Below, in pieces: positions 1 to 12,675 of a stretch of 64,000 nt of DNA. Under the pieces are notes generated by a model. The model worked only from the letters and a program-made list of their open reading frames with translations, was not told the DNA's origin and made no database searches. Within the stretch, counting starts at the first letter, position 1; the number at the start of each line of letters is the position of its first letter. Source of the stretch: Euborellia annulipes (Eukaryota > Arthropoda > Insecta > Dermaptera > Anisolabididae); contig JAKCPI010003219.1 of NCBI GenBank assembly GCA_023213315.1, forward strand, positions 1 to 64,000, read 5' to 3'. The translations under genes and the position numbers were made by a program.

Positions 1-337
1 CTCTTACCCTTTGGTGAAATAAAAAAATTTATCAAATTATTTATTTAATAATTGACTCACCAGGACTGTAGATAAATATTTAGTTGAAGGTGTGAAGGTC
101 AAGTCAGTCCCTAGAGGTCTGAGGTTTTTTACACGAACGTTTGGAGAATAAATATAATTATTTTAAAGATAATATATTGCATTTTCATTCTCAAATCATT
201 CGGACTGAATTGACCTTCCCACCTTCAACTAAAAATTATTTATTTAAAAAAAATATATTTTAGTAAAAAATTATTTCCTTAATATCATATAAATTTCTAA
301 TCAATCAATAAAACAATCCATGTAATTTTAATAAATA

Positions 338-1481
338 ACACTGTGCTACAAAATGAAACTTTTTTTCTGGCCCCGAGAAAATTCCTTCAGATTCTTAAGT
401 AAAATCACCTCCTGAATCCAAATATGACCTTCGTTTTCCCCCAGGACGTACCGTTTTCGGGGGGGGAGCCCCCTACTTATTTCCACCCCTTTTCGTTAAT
501 TATAGGGCCACGAAAAAATTTGGGAGGGATGAAAAGGAATATTTTAGCCTTAACATTTCTTCAGAAGGTCTAGAGAAGTGAAAAGTTAAAAAACATTAAC
601 ATTTGGATCCAAGGGGGGGATGTGGGGGAAGATTTTGCCCCTTAAAATGCAAAAAAATCATTAAAAATGATAGATTTTTTCTGATTTTTCACAATTTTTT
701 CACTGATTTTCTACATATTCAGGCGGACAGACCCACCTCACCCTTCCTTAAACATCCACTCAACTAAAAAAAAATATATAGGACAAAGCGGGTGGGGTGT
801 GGGCGATTCCGAAGCCCTTGCAAGAAGAATTTTTTTTCAAACTTTGACAAGAAATAATTTCTACCCCTTTAGATAAAATATGGCAATATTGAAGGACATA
901 GAAGAATCCGTATATAGAACTTTAAATTTGTGGAGTTCAGCCCAAAAAAAAAAGTTATAGCCTCATATTCGCCAATTTGACCAACTGAGCTGTGAATCTT
1001 CCATTTTCTTGCAAGGACTTCGGAATCGCTCACACCCCACCCGATTTATCCTATATATTTTTTTTTTAGTTGAGGGATGTTTAAGGACGGGTGAGGTGGG
1101 TCTGTCCGCCTGAATATGTAGAAAATCAGTGAAAAAATTATGAAAAAAAATCTGATCATTTTTAATGATTTTTTTGCATTTTAAGGGACAAAATCCTCCC
1201 CCGCATCCCCCCCTGGATCCAAATGTTAATGTTTTTTAACTTTTCACTTCTCTAGACCTTCTGGAGAAATGTTAAGGCTAAAATATTCCTTTTCATCCCT
1301 CCAAATTTTTTTCGTGGCCCTATAATTAACGAAAAGGGGTGGAAATAAGTAGGGGGCTCCCCCCCCCCCGAAAACGGTACGTGGTGGGGGAAAACGGAGG
1401 TCATATTTGGATTCAGGAGATCATTTTACTTAAGAATCTGAAGGAATTTTCTCGGGGCTTTTTTTTCTTGTAGCACAGTGT
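338..1481. repeat. Inverted repeat nested in the left arm
   Basis: Its tips are ACACTGTGCTACA and TGTAGCACAGTGT, with the turning point near 910. The two halves are clearly more diverged from each other than the big arms are, so this palindrome is older than the big one. Confidence 0.9.
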
Positions 1482-2199
1482 AATTAAATTGAAATATAAA
1501 ACCAAAGTAAAAATGTCGAAATTTATATATATTTTCGCTAAATTTTCCAATAATCTTATTTTAAAATTCTTTATATTCTGTGATGAAGGTTATTTTAAAT
1601 CAGTCACTAGTCTAGGCCATCTTCAGGGCCGGAGGCGAGAATAAATGAAATTTTAATTTTGAATGAAAAATGACAATTTTAATTTTGAAATTAAAATTTC
1701 ATTTATTCTCGCCTCCGGCTTTTCAGAAGGCCGAAACGTCACAAAAATTTTGGCTGCATAAGACTAGGATTTTTTTTTGACTCCGCTTTAATATAAATTT
1801 ATATTTTTTAACATTAAAAATTTTTGTTTTTGTGTTATTTTATAAAATGGTGGAGGGGGGGGGGAGGCGTGATAAGATTAAATATTTTTAAGGGAGGTGT
1901 TGTAACATAAAGTTTGGAAACCATGGTTATATAAAAATATTTTTTTTTATTTATTCTTATTTATATTAAAACTCGCAATGATTTGAAAAATTGGTCCTGG
2001 TGGCAAATAATCGCGCCTCCCCTTAGACTAGTCCGCGCCTCACAGTTTGGAAAACGCTGGTATAAGGGTATTTTATGGCTGGTGGAATTTGTATCAGGAA
2101 TGAAAGTTAGAAAAAACGAAGCCAGATTTTTCTTTAAAAATAAATTTTAACAGCTTACGTTTCGGCCTTGGTCAAAGCCATCCTCGGATGACCACTAAC

Positions 2200-2239
2200 A
2201 GCTCCGAGGATGGCTTTGACAAAAGCCGAAACGTCAGCT
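2200..2239 (+). other. Hammerhead-like hairpin, variant core, left arm
   Basis: AGCT, CCGAGGA, T, a GGCTTT/AAAGCC stem, GAAACGTC, AGCT. The flanking AGCT segments can pair as stem I. Base U4 of the hammerhead core is C here. A more open partner on the other strand begins at 2153. Confidence 0.4.
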
Positions 2240-3119
2240 GTTAAAATATATTTTTAAATATATTTCTTCTAACTTTCATTCCTGAAGAAAAATATTTTTC
2301 TCAAATCTTATTTTCAGGCCCTAGGGGAGTGCCTAACTTAAATATAAAATTTCAACCTCCTAGCTCAATTCCTTCATGCTTTAAATTGAACCCAAACAGA
2401 CTCACAGACAGACCATGTCGCGAAAACCATTTTTTTTTTTATTCATGGGACCTTAAAACGTGTATATCCATCAAAGTCTCGACATCGAATTTTCGACATG
2501 AATCCAATACTTTCTCTCTATATAGGTCTATATGTATATTAACTTATACATATAGGTAAGAGAAAGTAGTAAAAATTCAAATCCGAATTGAGATTAGTTC
2601 TATATACAAAAAGATGCGGTAACTCACCCCAGTAAAATTCTAAGTGGACTAATCATATCTTACTTTTCTACCTAATGAAAAAAGTCCCTACAAAATTCTG
2701 CAAGGGATTCGATGGGTTCCTAAGTTACCCAGTGTTATTATTATCTGTTTATGAGAGTTTCGAAATTCTCAAAAATTAATTCCACCCCCAGTAATAAGAA
2801 ATTTTAGAATGACATTAAAATGTTTCTACCCCACTATGCTATTTGTTAAATATTGAATATAAATTTTAATTCAAACGGAATGCACTTATTTTTTAGTAAA
2901 AGTATTAAAAAACATTAATATCTTTGTGCATTATAGGGGATGGGGCATTAACCCCCCCTGGTTAATGCCTCCACCCCCCCCCTTTAAGGAAATGCCAGCC
3001 TTCACCGTGAAATTACTCTCAAAAAAATTTGAATACCTGGTACATTTATAAATAATTATTTTTATTTTTATTTTATTTTAATTTTCAACCCTTAATCCAC
3101 CCCTGAGTTATGTATATTA

Positions 3120-3245
3120 TTGATTAATAACGGTTATCGTAATAAGTCTTATATGGCCTGAGTTGCCGAAAAGACTGTGTGAATGTGTGTGTGAGTGTGA
3201 ATGAGATAAAAAAGGTGTTGAAAAAAAAGATAAAAAAAAAAACAA
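3120..3245 (+). repeat. SINE-A 3' portion in the spacer of the giant palindrome
   Basis: Contains AACGGTTATCGTAA, TATGGCCTGAGTTGCCGAAA and the GTGTGAATG-rich tail shared by full SINE-A copies. Only the tail half is present and it is not mirrored in the arms. Confidence 0.7.
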
Positions 3246-4034
3246 TTTTTTTTCAATGACACCTACACCCCCCTCCCCCTCCCCCTTTCAACAGCTTATA
3301 TTCTCCCTCTACCCTTAGTGAAATACAAAATATTTAATTTCATATTCAAAAGAATCGTTTTTCGCAGTCAAATTATTTGTTTCTATAATTTTTTTTTTTT
3401 CAACGATAAAATGCATAATAATTACCTTTAATAAGACTCTCAAGAGGGTGTGCTGGTTGACGGTGAGGTCAGGGTGGAATTAATTTTTTGAGAATTTCGA
3501 AACTCTCATAAACAGATAAAATTATCTGTTATTATAATAACACTGGGTAACTTAGGAGCCCTTCGAATCCCTTGCAGAATTTTGTAGGGACTTTTTTCAT
3601 TAGGTAGAAAAGTAAGAAATGATTAGTCCACTTAGAATTTTACTGGGGTGAGTTACCGCATCTTTTTGTATATAGAACTAATCTCAATTCGGATTTGAAT
3701 TTTTACTACTTTCTCTTACCTATATGTATAAGTTAATATACATATAGGCCTATATAGAGAGAAAGTATTGGATTCATGTCGAAAATTCGATGTCGAGACT
3801 TTGATGGATATACACGTTTTAAGGTCCCATGAATAAAAAAAAAATGGTTTTCGCGACATGGTGTGTCTGTGAGTCTGTTTGGGTTCAATTTAAAGCATGA
3901 AGGAATTGAGCTAGGAGGTTGAAATTTTATATTTAAGTTAGGCACTCCCCTAGGGCCTGAAAATAAGATTTGAGAAAAATATTTTTCTTCAGGAATGAAA
4001 GTTAGAAGAAATATATTTAAAAATATATTTTAAC

Positions 4035-4074
4035 AGCTGACGTTTCGGCTTTTGTCAAAGCCATCCTCGGAGCT
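4035..4074 (-). other. Hammerhead-like hairpin, mirror copy in the right arm
   Basis: Reverse complement of the motif at 2200-2239, in the matching position of the giant palindrome. Confidence 0.4.
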
Positions 4075-4880
4075 GTTAGTGGTCATCCGAGGATGGCTTT
4101 GACCAAGGCCGAAACGTAAGCTGTTAAAATTTATTTTTAAAGAAAAATCTGGCTTCGTTTTTTCTAACTTTCATTCCTGATACAAATTCCACCAGCCATA
4201 AAATACCCTTATACCAGCGTTTTCCAAACTGTGAGGCGCGGACTAGTCTAAGGGGAGGCGCGATTATTTGCCACCAGGACCAATTTTTCAAATCATTGCG
4301 AGTTTTAATATAAATAAGAATAAATAAAAAAAAAAATATTTTTATATAACCATGGTTTCCAAACTTTATGTTACAACACCTCCCTTAAAAATATTTAATC
4401 TTATCACGCCTCCCCCCCCCCCTCCACCATTTTGTAAAATAACACAAAAACAAAAATTTTTAATGTTAAAAAATATAAATTTATATTAAAGCGGAGTCAA
4501 AAAAAAATCCTAGTCTTATGCAGCCAAAATTTTTGTGACGTTTCGGCCTTCTGAAAAGCCGGAGGCGAGAATAAATGAAATTTTAATTTCAAAATTAAAA
4601 TTGTCATTTTTCATTCAAAATTAAAATTTCCTTTATTCTCGCTTCCGGCCCTGAAGAAAATGAAATTTTAATTTTGAATGAAAAATGACAATTTTAATTT
4701 TGAAATTAAAATTTCATTTATTCTCGCCTCCGGCCCTGAAGATGGCCTAGACTAGTGACTGATTTAAAATAACCTTCATCACAGAATATAAAGAATTTTA
4801 AAATTAGATTATTGGAAAATTTAGCGAAAATATATATAAATTTCGACATTTTTACTTTGGTTTTATATTTCAATTTAATT

Positions 4881-6015
4881 ACACTGTGCTACAAGAAAAA
4901 AAGCCCCGAGAAAATTCCTTCAGATTCTTAAGTAAAATGATCTCCTGAATCCAAATATGACCTCCGTTTTCCCCCACCACGTACCGTTTTCGGGGGGGAG
5001 CCCCCTACTTATTTCCACCCCTTTTCGTTAATTATTGGGCCACGAAAAAAATTTGGAGGGATGAAAAGGAATATTTTAGCCTTAACATTTCTTCAGAAGG
5101 TCTAGAGAAGTGAAAAGTTAAAAAACATTAACATTTGGATCCAAGGGGGGGATGTGGGGGGAGGATTTTGTCCCTTAAAATGCAAAAAAATCATTAAAAA
5201 TGATCGATTTTTTCATAATTTTTTCACTGATTTTCTACATATTCAGGCGGACAGACCCACCTCACCCTTCCTTAAACATCCCTCAACTAAAAAAAAATAT
5301 ATAGGATAAATCGGGTGGGGTGTGAGCGATTCCGAAGCCCTTGCAAGAAAATGGAAGATTCACAGCTCAGTTGGTCAAATTGGCGAATATGAGGCTATAA
5401 CTTTTTTTTTTTGGGCTGAACTCCACAAATTTAAAGTTCTATATACGGATTCTTCTATGTCCTTCAATATTGCCATATTTTATCTAAAGGGGTAGAAATT
5501 ATTTCTTGTCAAAGTTTGAAAAAAATTCTTCTTGCAAGGGCTTCGGAATCGCCCACACCCCACCCGCTTTGTCCTATATATTTTTTTTTAGTTGAGGGAT
5601 GTTTAAGGAAGGGTGAGGTGGGTCTGTCCGCCTGAATATGTAGAAAATCAGTGAAAAAATTGTGAAAAATCAGAAAAAATCTATCATTTTTAATGATTTT
5701 TTTGCATTTTAAGGGGCAAAATCTTCCCCCACATCCCCCCCTTGGATCCAAATGTTAATGTTTTTTAACTTTTCACTTCTCTAGACCTTCTGAAGAAATG
5801 TTAAGGCTAAAATATTCCTTTTCATCCCTCCAAATTTTTTTCGTGGCCCTATAATTAACGAAAAGGGGTGGAAATAAGTAGGGGGCTCCCCCCGAAAACG
5901 GTACGTGGTGGGGGAAATGGAAGGTCATATTTGGATTCAGGAGGTGATTTTACTTAAGAATCTGAAGGAATTTTCTCGGGGCCAGAAAAAAAAGTTTCAT
6001 TTTGTAGCACAGTGT
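4881..6015. repeat. Mirror copy of the nested inverted repeat in the right arm
   Basis: Same tips as the copy at 338-1481, in mirror position. Together the two copies give four copies of the roughly 560-bp half unit within 6 kb. Confidence 0.9.
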
Positions 6016-6489
6016 TATTTATTAAAATTACATGGATTGTTTTATTTATTGATTAGAAATTTATATGATATTAAGGAAATAATTTTTTACTAAAATATAT
6101 TTTTTTAAATAAATAATTTTTAGTTGAAGGTGGGAAGGTCAAGTCAGTCCGAATGATTTGAGAATGAAAATGCAATATATTATCTTTAAAATAATTATAT
6201 TTATTCTCCAAACGTTCGTGTAAAAAACCTCGGACCTCTAAGGTGACTTGACCTTCACACCTTCAACTAAATATTTATCTACAGTCCTGGTGAGTCAATT
6301 ATTAAATAAATAATTTGATAAATTTTTTTTATTACACCAAAGGGTAAGAGAAAGTTGTGTGCTGTGCGCCAGTCACACCAGATTTTTAAATTTATTCTTG
6401 TTCAAAATAATACGTAGCTTTTATTCTCATACACTTGTTTGTAATTATTTTTTAAATGCAATATTTTAATAAAATTATTTATTTATTTT

Positions 6490-6603
6490 TCAGATATTTC
6501 TCCGCTATTCTGAAGTAAAAGCATTCTCTGTTCTCCTCTCCTGTGTCTCTTCAATAAGCCAATCTTCGTGTTGGTGGCCTAACACTCAGGCGGAGATCAT
6601 TTG
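6490..6603 (+). other. Exon-like open segment of unknown gene
   Basis: Between a TTTTTCAG acceptor and TTTGG|GTGAGT, one frame is open for the full 37 codons and the other two are closed (it reads IFLRYSEVKAFSVLLSCVSS and continues). I do not recognise it, and its phase does not join the exon-like segment at 9277. It may be chance. Confidence 0.25.
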
Positions 6604-6989
6604 GGTGAGTTGAAATTCTCATTTTTACTTTTTATTTTAATTAATAAATGACCGTCTCATTGAGATTTTTATTCACTATTCTTCTTTTTTGAAACGGCAC
6701 AAAACCAGTCACGTCCGATTTTTACCAAGTGAAATGAATTTGATGGAAAAAAAATCCCTAAGGATATTTTCTATTGCTTTTAATACATAACTATTCATTA
6801 GACAACAAAATATATAAGAATAAGTCATCAGAATTTTTACTACCTGACTCCCCTTTTATTTAAATAAAATAGAATCGTCCACCTTCCCCCCTAACGATAA
6901 TTGGAGAAGCCTAGGTACTCTCCCCTCTCTTCTTGTAATCACATTAAAATATTCAATATAATAATTCCCCCTCTCTTCTTCTTCCTCCC

Positions 6990-7230
6990 ACTGGTGGCTA
7001 ATTAGCCAATCACAAGGGTTGTATTCTTTGGCGCCTTTAGGCCTGCTTAGAAAAGAACTCTGAGCTAGCCTAGAGAGGTCAGTAGAGGGGAGGCTTTTGA
7101 GTAAGAGTTGACCTGCGCAACTTTTCGCAAGAAATACCCACGCCACCTCATTCAATGTGCAGCCATCTTAGGAGATGGCAGGCTCTCTCGCGCTCTCTTC
7201 GTTTCTCGCAGTTTTTGCCTAGGTATTTCA
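6990..7230 (+). promoter_or_regulatory. Possible promoter and first exon
   Basis: A GC-rich patch in AT-rich DNA with a CCAAT box (AGCCAATCA near 7003), a CCATCTT box (near 7163) of the YY1 type and a CTCTCTCGCGCTCTCTTCG pyrimidine run, followed by CCTAG|GTATTT. Consensus matches only. Confidence 0.25.
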
Positions 7231-8467
7231 CTTCTATATTGCTAATTATTTATTAATTATTCTCATTAATCATTCAATATTTATAATTGATAAGAAATTT
7301 CAAGAATTTCTAGATTTTTTTTTTTTTTAATTTATTAATCACTGCCTCAACTACAAACAACACTTATTTTTTGATGTTAGATGACGCCTTTAAGCCCCAG
7401 GCCCCTTTCTGAATATTAGATTATATGAATACATATTGTCGTTATTTTTCTTGTTTTTTTACTCTCCATTTTAATTGATAATTTATTTTATTTTTACCAT
7501 AAAATAACCCTATCTACTCTGAGTTCATGATCAAATTTTCTATATTCTTATGTCTTTATCTCATTTGATATAAGATTTATTATTATAATTCTATTTGTAC
7601 AAACAAATTATTTTATAAAAAACTAAAAGATATCAAGTAAATGAAATGAATATTTTATATGAATTAGATAGGCATTTTATAAAGTATAGCGAATCTTATT
7701 GAGTTCTTAGACTTCTTATCCAGACATGTTCACGTACTATACATTAACTCTTTATATAAACTTATACTTTGTTAAATATTGAATCAGTAGTTGAGGGCTA
7801 GGATATTCTTATTTGAAAGTAAAATTAAAGTTCAGTAATTCTTTCATCTCGTTTTTGCTAAAGCGTTTCTGTACCTTCTAAGACCCTGAGGCAATACAAA
7901 ATCACTTTCATGCAAAAGTTGCCTATGATGCCACATTACATTTAGGCTCAAAGAAGTACATCTTCTATCTTTATCTTATATCAAGCTTTTGTCATTATTT
8001 AATCCAGTTTACAAATTTAATTTTATTAGCTATTTCATATTATGATTGAATGAAATCACACATACACACAGGAATGAATCTAAATATTACATGAAACAGA
8101 AAAATATATTATCGGAGTCGAAAATATTTTATTTTTTATTCTTCATTTGTGATATTTATTTGTTGATGGGTCAAACGCCATACTTAACATTATCAAATCC
8201 CTTAATGAATATTTATTTTTTCAACATAGGCCTACTATTTTTTTTTCTCTTTACTCCTCTTATCTCTTTCGAGTCTGAACCTGTCTGGATTCTCTTTGTT
8301 TTCTTAAAGAAATTATTCTATAAGCACCCTTTACTTTTAGAAAAAGGACATTTTTATAATCATCCTTCTTGCTTCAAGGTGAATTAATGAATGCAAATAT
8401 TTTTTTTTAACCTTCTTTTTCTCTCCTTCATCTTTGGGTCTCATTTCACTTATATTTTATTTAAAAG

Positions 8468-9030
8468 TATGGTGTGACTAGTTGCACCAAATTTTTTGCG
8501 TCGACATATATTTAGTTTGCCAATATATTACTATATTAGAATTCGAGATGTAATTTTTTTTTGTTCCTTTCGGCGTAAACAAAACAAAGGTCTCGTTTTT
8601 GGATGACTTCGAGTACTAGTGCTTTACTGATGTACTTTTTTTAGTTTTTGCCAATTTTCTCGATATTTGCTTTAACGATTTCATTCAAATTTTAAATATT
8701 TACTATTTGCGGTATACAAAACAAACTACGATTGGCCTGGTCTTTGGGAATCCTCGAGTACTAGTACTTTACTGATGTACCTTTTTCAATTTTCTCAAAA
8801 ATTCGCTATGATTTATTTCAAATTTTAAATACCAATATGAAATTATTCTAGGTTCCGCTTTGGAACACTTCGAGCTATTACTTTACTGAGGTATAATACT
8901 TTTTTAGTTATTTCCAATTTTATCAAATGAAAAAACCACCGAGCTCTCGGCCATCTCGGAACTTATTTATTAATATGTCGACACAAAATATCTGGTGTGA
9001 CAAACACAGTACACAACTTTCAATTACCCA
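8468..9030. repeat. Diverged element of the ACTTTCTCTTACC repeat family
   Basis: Ends carry GGTGTGACTAGTTGC and, inverted, ATCTGGTGTGACAAACAC with GTCGACAT(A)-type subterminal sequence. The middle holds decayed copies of the ACTAGTACTTTACTGATG motif. Old copy; the limits are approximate. Confidence 0.55.
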
Positions 9031-9276
9031 ATTACATGAGCGAACGTTGTATATTATTGCTGTGCGAACAGTTCACCGTGTTATTTATTCATTGCACTTT
9101 CGGACTTTTTTTCAATATTTTTCTTTTTTGACGGTTATAAAAGCGACATTAAATAAAAAGTGAATCTATTTGATAGAAGTAAAATGAGAATATTATAATT
9201 CCATTCAAATCTTGCTCTTTGAGCCAGAAGTTTGCTTTTCTCACAATTTAATTTTTTTTTTTTGTTTCTTTTTTAG

Positions 9277-9432
9277 AAATGGACGAATCGCCTTCGAGAT
9301 TGACATCATAAAGAGACCATCCTTCATCAGACATCGTCTTCACGTCAACCAGGCAGAGGCAGTCACTACAGCAGATTCCACGAGTGTAGCAGCTACATTT
9401 AAAGTCTGTATGAACATTTACGTGGGCGTAGA
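9277..9432 (+). other. Exon-like segment with one open frame
   Basis: Flanked by TTTTTTAG| and GTAGA|GTAAGC. One frame stays open across it (NGRIAFEIDIIKRPSFIRHR and on to YVGVE). Base composition is richer in GC than the flanks. Not recognised; could be coding or part of a non-coding transcript. Confidence 0.3.
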
Positions 9433-10530
9433 GTAAGCAGTTTAGGATTTTTCAAAATTTTATTTGACTTTTCTTATTCCGGCTTAAATATAGAATATTT
9501 TTACCTAGGTGCATGGATAGGATGTATTAATAATTACAAGCAATTCTCCCATTTCAGAGTCCCTTTTAGATAGTTAAAGATTTAAATTAAATTTTAATTT
9601 TAATTTTTAAAACTTCACTTTTATTTTTTTATTTAAATTTACATTAAGAATTTTTTTCTAAATTTATTTTTTAATATACTAAATTTAACTTTTTAATTTT
9701 TTTTTATTAAAGAATAGGTTTTTATATTTCAGTACCCAATGCAGGTTTCGTTTCTCAAGGTAAAGGGATGGATGAATGTTCAATAAGCAAAAGGTATACG
9801 ATTATTGATTGGTAATATGTGGATCATGCACAGTACTCATTTCATCCCTTTACCCCACGGGGGAGCAACATCAACATATGAGACAATTCAAGTGTGCATG
9901 CATTATTATTATTTAATTCAGTTTTAGGTTTTGCGTGTATGTGATTATTAACAAATACTATTTAAGGGGATCTATCTCTTTATGTTTAATGTTTAAGAAT
10001 ACACGCAATTCTTATTAGATTATTTAGAAATAGATAGGTTCTATATAAAGGGCGCATAATTAGAAAATCTCTACGCTCACGGATTTATATATTTTAATGG
10101 GGTTTTAGGCCTTTTATGTCGGATTTCTCTGATGTTCTCTTGAATTGACGTTCAATTGTGAAGTGATTCCTCAATACTGGCATAGGGTGTTGTTGTTCGT
10201 CCCATTTAGGTTTAGGCAGGGCTCCCAGTGAGAGGATCATTTCACTTTTGACCGTTGTTCAAGGGAAATAGGAGAATTCCTCTATCCCCTTTCGCGAATT
10301 TTTGAGAGAAAGAGTGTTTTCTCTTTCTCCGGGGCTCTTTGTCCGTCAGTGCTGAGTTCTGGGCCTTGGTTGTTTCAGGACAGAGTGAGTTAATGTTCAA
10401 GATGTTAGGAGTTCGTATAGGATGTTGTTAGCATTAGGGTTCTTTTTTTCAGCATGCATCTTGAACAACGTCATTCTGTTTCTGAGATGAGCAATCAAGG
10501 GGGATCTTCAGTATTGTATTGGCCGGGCTC

Positions 10531-10805
10531 CCTTCCTAACTCGTGAATGATTATCAGATCAATTATCTCTGCTCTATTTTAGTTCGCTATTAAACGACAT
10601 TGATTAGGCAGGTGGGTGGAGTTAATTGATCTGTTATGTTTCTTAGTACATATGTACTGTATTTTTCCATTTCCTCTTTACCTTTCTTTGGGTTTGTGGG
10701 CGCGTTTTCACCGTATCGTTTCGAAGTGATATAATGAAGGCTTACCTGCCTTCCGGGAGTGTCCGCGTTTCGCGATCGTCTCAAGAAAGAAGAGGAACTT
10801 CATTT
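10531..10805 (+). repeat. Diverged direct repeat, unit 1 of 2
   Basis: Shares CCTTCCTAACTCGTGAATGA, a GCTCTATTTTAGTT tract and GGGAGTGTCCGCGTTTCG with 11561-11842, offset about 1030 bp. Confidence 0.85.
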
Positions 10806-11560
10806 TAGAATTAGATGACCGTCCCGGTCATAGATAGTATGGGATTAGGTTAGCTTTTACGGAAGCCCTCGTTGAGCCGAAAGAAGCAGTCTACAAAGTA
10901 AGTTAAAGAAATTTTCAATATTTTTTTTATAAAATATTACGTAGTATCAAAAATTAATCTTTAATTCTTCTTTTGTTTTAGATGGTTAGGGTGGGAGTGG
11001 GGGCTGAGATCGTCGAGATTCTTCAGGGCATAACCAGCTGGATCCTTTCGTAAGTAATATTAAATCTAATAATTAAAAAATATGCATAATTTAATAATAA
11101 TTTAATTTTCAGTTCGGTCAGATCTTATTGAAGTACCAGATTCCAATTCCTTTTTTAAGTTTTAAGAAACGATATTCGTTGATGTTGCATTTCGGAGTTC
11201 CGGAGGCCGAGAAAGAAACAAAACAAAAATGTAGTAAGGTATAGTCTTGGGGTTCTCTGATATACGTATACTCATTATATATTATAGAGACTAATTGTAT
11301 ATTTATTTCTTCTTTTGTTTTAGATGTTGGGGGGGGGGGGGGAGTGGAGGCTGAGTTCGGGCAGAATCTTCTAGGCGCACAACTGAATTATTTTGTAAGT
11401 AATATTAAATTTAACAATTTAAACTTCTATTTTAATAAAGAAATTCTACTTTTCGCTTTTTTTTATAGATACTTTTGAAAGAACATTTATTTACATAACA
11501 AGACTTCAAAATCCTTCAATAGAAATAAATTTTTTCTCGCTCAGGATGAGAAGCGAACCT

Positions 11561-11842
11561 CCTTCCTAACTCGTGAATGAATATCAAATCAATTACCTCT
11601 GCTCTATTTTAGTTAGTTTAAATAAATTTATATTGATCCGGCAGGTGGGCAGAAATTAATTGAACTGTACCTTGTGTTTGCATGTATGAGTGTGTGTGTG
11701 TGTGTGTTTCTTTTCCTCTTTTACCCTTTACTTGGTTTTGTGGGCGCGTTTTCTCCGTTTCCTTTGCGATTTATGTTGATTGAAGGCTTACCTGCCTTTC
11801 GGGAGTGTCCGCGTTTCGAAGAAAGAAGAGGAACTTTTCTTT
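11561..11842 (+). repeat. Diverged direct repeat, unit 2 of 2
   Basis: Second copy of the block at 10531-10805. It has gained a GT-rich microsatellite (around 11691-11707) and lost a few bases of the GCGATCGTCTC stretch. Confidence 0.85.
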
Positions 11843-11999
11843 TTTTTTTAATAGATATATGGAATATTTAATTAAATAAACAAGATAACTTGGAGATTGT
11901 AAACGTCTTAAGGACCCTCTAGAGCTTAAAAACAAAAATTATGAAGACGAGAGGAATTAAATAAATAAAAGATTTGTTTTTGGCGATTCGAGGAGAGCT

Positions 12000-12350
12000 C
12001 GGTCTTTTCCCCCATACACCATCCGGTTTTCCTCAAGGCCCGGCCTGAATAGGGCTCGCCTCGAGGAAATCCTCAACGTGTGTGGTAGCGGCCTCGAGGC
12101 CAAAAAATCCTGATTGAAATTCAATAATATTTTCCTCAAGGCCGGAATTTTGTCAGTTTATCGCTGCGTGTATGGTCACTTCAGGCGACCTCAGAATGGA
12201 ATTTTAAAATATGTATTTGGAATATTTCAAATGGCCCGTGACCAGGCCCGCGCCGCCCATACGTGCGAAGTCGTGCAATGCACGAGGGCGCCAAGGTGCT
12301 GGGAGCGCCTTTTGGGCTTAGTATTTGTATTTTCTCCGATCATGGCCCCC
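12000..12350. repeat. Repeat with CTCGAGGAAA-type motifs and a GC-rich block
   Basis: TCGAGGAAATCCTCAACG and CTGCGTGTATGG occur here and again, inverted in part, at 15020-15185. A GC-rich stretch (about 12236-12312) resembles the GC-rich edge of the palindrome at 13736. Possible ends of one larger composite element; not proven. Confidence 0.4.
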
Positions 12351-12675
12351 TGACCCCAAAACCACCCCCCCCCCGTTCAAATATATATATATATATGGGA
12401 TATAACGGACAAAGTACAGGTCGCATTTTTAATCGTATCAATATGAAATTTGGTACAAAAATAGTTCAGGTAAAAACCTCGGCTTAGTTCGTTGCATACA
12501 TAGTTTTGTTTATCATCACTTGAATTTGTTATAATGTATGTAGATATGTACTTAAAATAATATATTTTTCTGTAGGTACTTCTAGTTTCTAGTTTAATTG
12601 TTTGTAAGTACCTGAAAAAAACCTATCAATATGTGATAAATATGTTCCTCTTAATAAACATTTACCTAAACAAAA

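Larger units (their letters stand above)
1..6350. repeat. Giant inverted repeat (two arms of about 2.8 kb), cut by the window start
   Basis: Arms 1 to about 2788 and about 3472 to 6350 are reverse complements; the spacer of about 0.7 kb is unpaired. The outer tips read CTCTTACCCTTTGGTG and CACCAAAGGGTAAGAG. The right arm has one extra block of roughly 77 bp near 4640-4715, a repeat of its own hairpin, and a few base differences, so the arms are near-identical but not copies made by assembly. The right edge continues into the AAAGTTGTGTGCTGTGC end shared with another repeat family, so the left arm probably extends beyond the window. No transposase frame is present; the two mirror-image open frames at 2329-2559 and 3945-3733 are repeat sequence. 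Confidence 0.93.
10041..11842 (+). ncRNA. Candidate spliced non-coding transcript region
   Basis: A TATA-like TATATAAAGG lies at about 10040. Downstream are several GT-AG segments: a donor CAAA|GTAAGT at 10899, segments 10982-11049 and 11324-11394 (both after TTCTTCTTTTGTTTTAG, both before GTAAGTAATATTAAAT), and an acceptor before 11113. No frame runs across the joins; joining 10982-11049 to the next acceptor gives a stop after a few codons. The 10531-10805 and 11561-11842 blocks are also copies of one another. No transcript evidence is available here. Confidence 0.3.

Noticed and set aside
2329..2559. 76-residue open frame and its mirror at 3945-3733
   Set aside because: Both lie in repeat sequence shared with the ACTTTCTC family; other copies are shifted and stopped, so it is not a gene.
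8046..8387. 113-residue hydrophobic frame
   Set aside because: AT-driven composition, no splice context or family resemblance, and its end overlaps repeat-like DNA.
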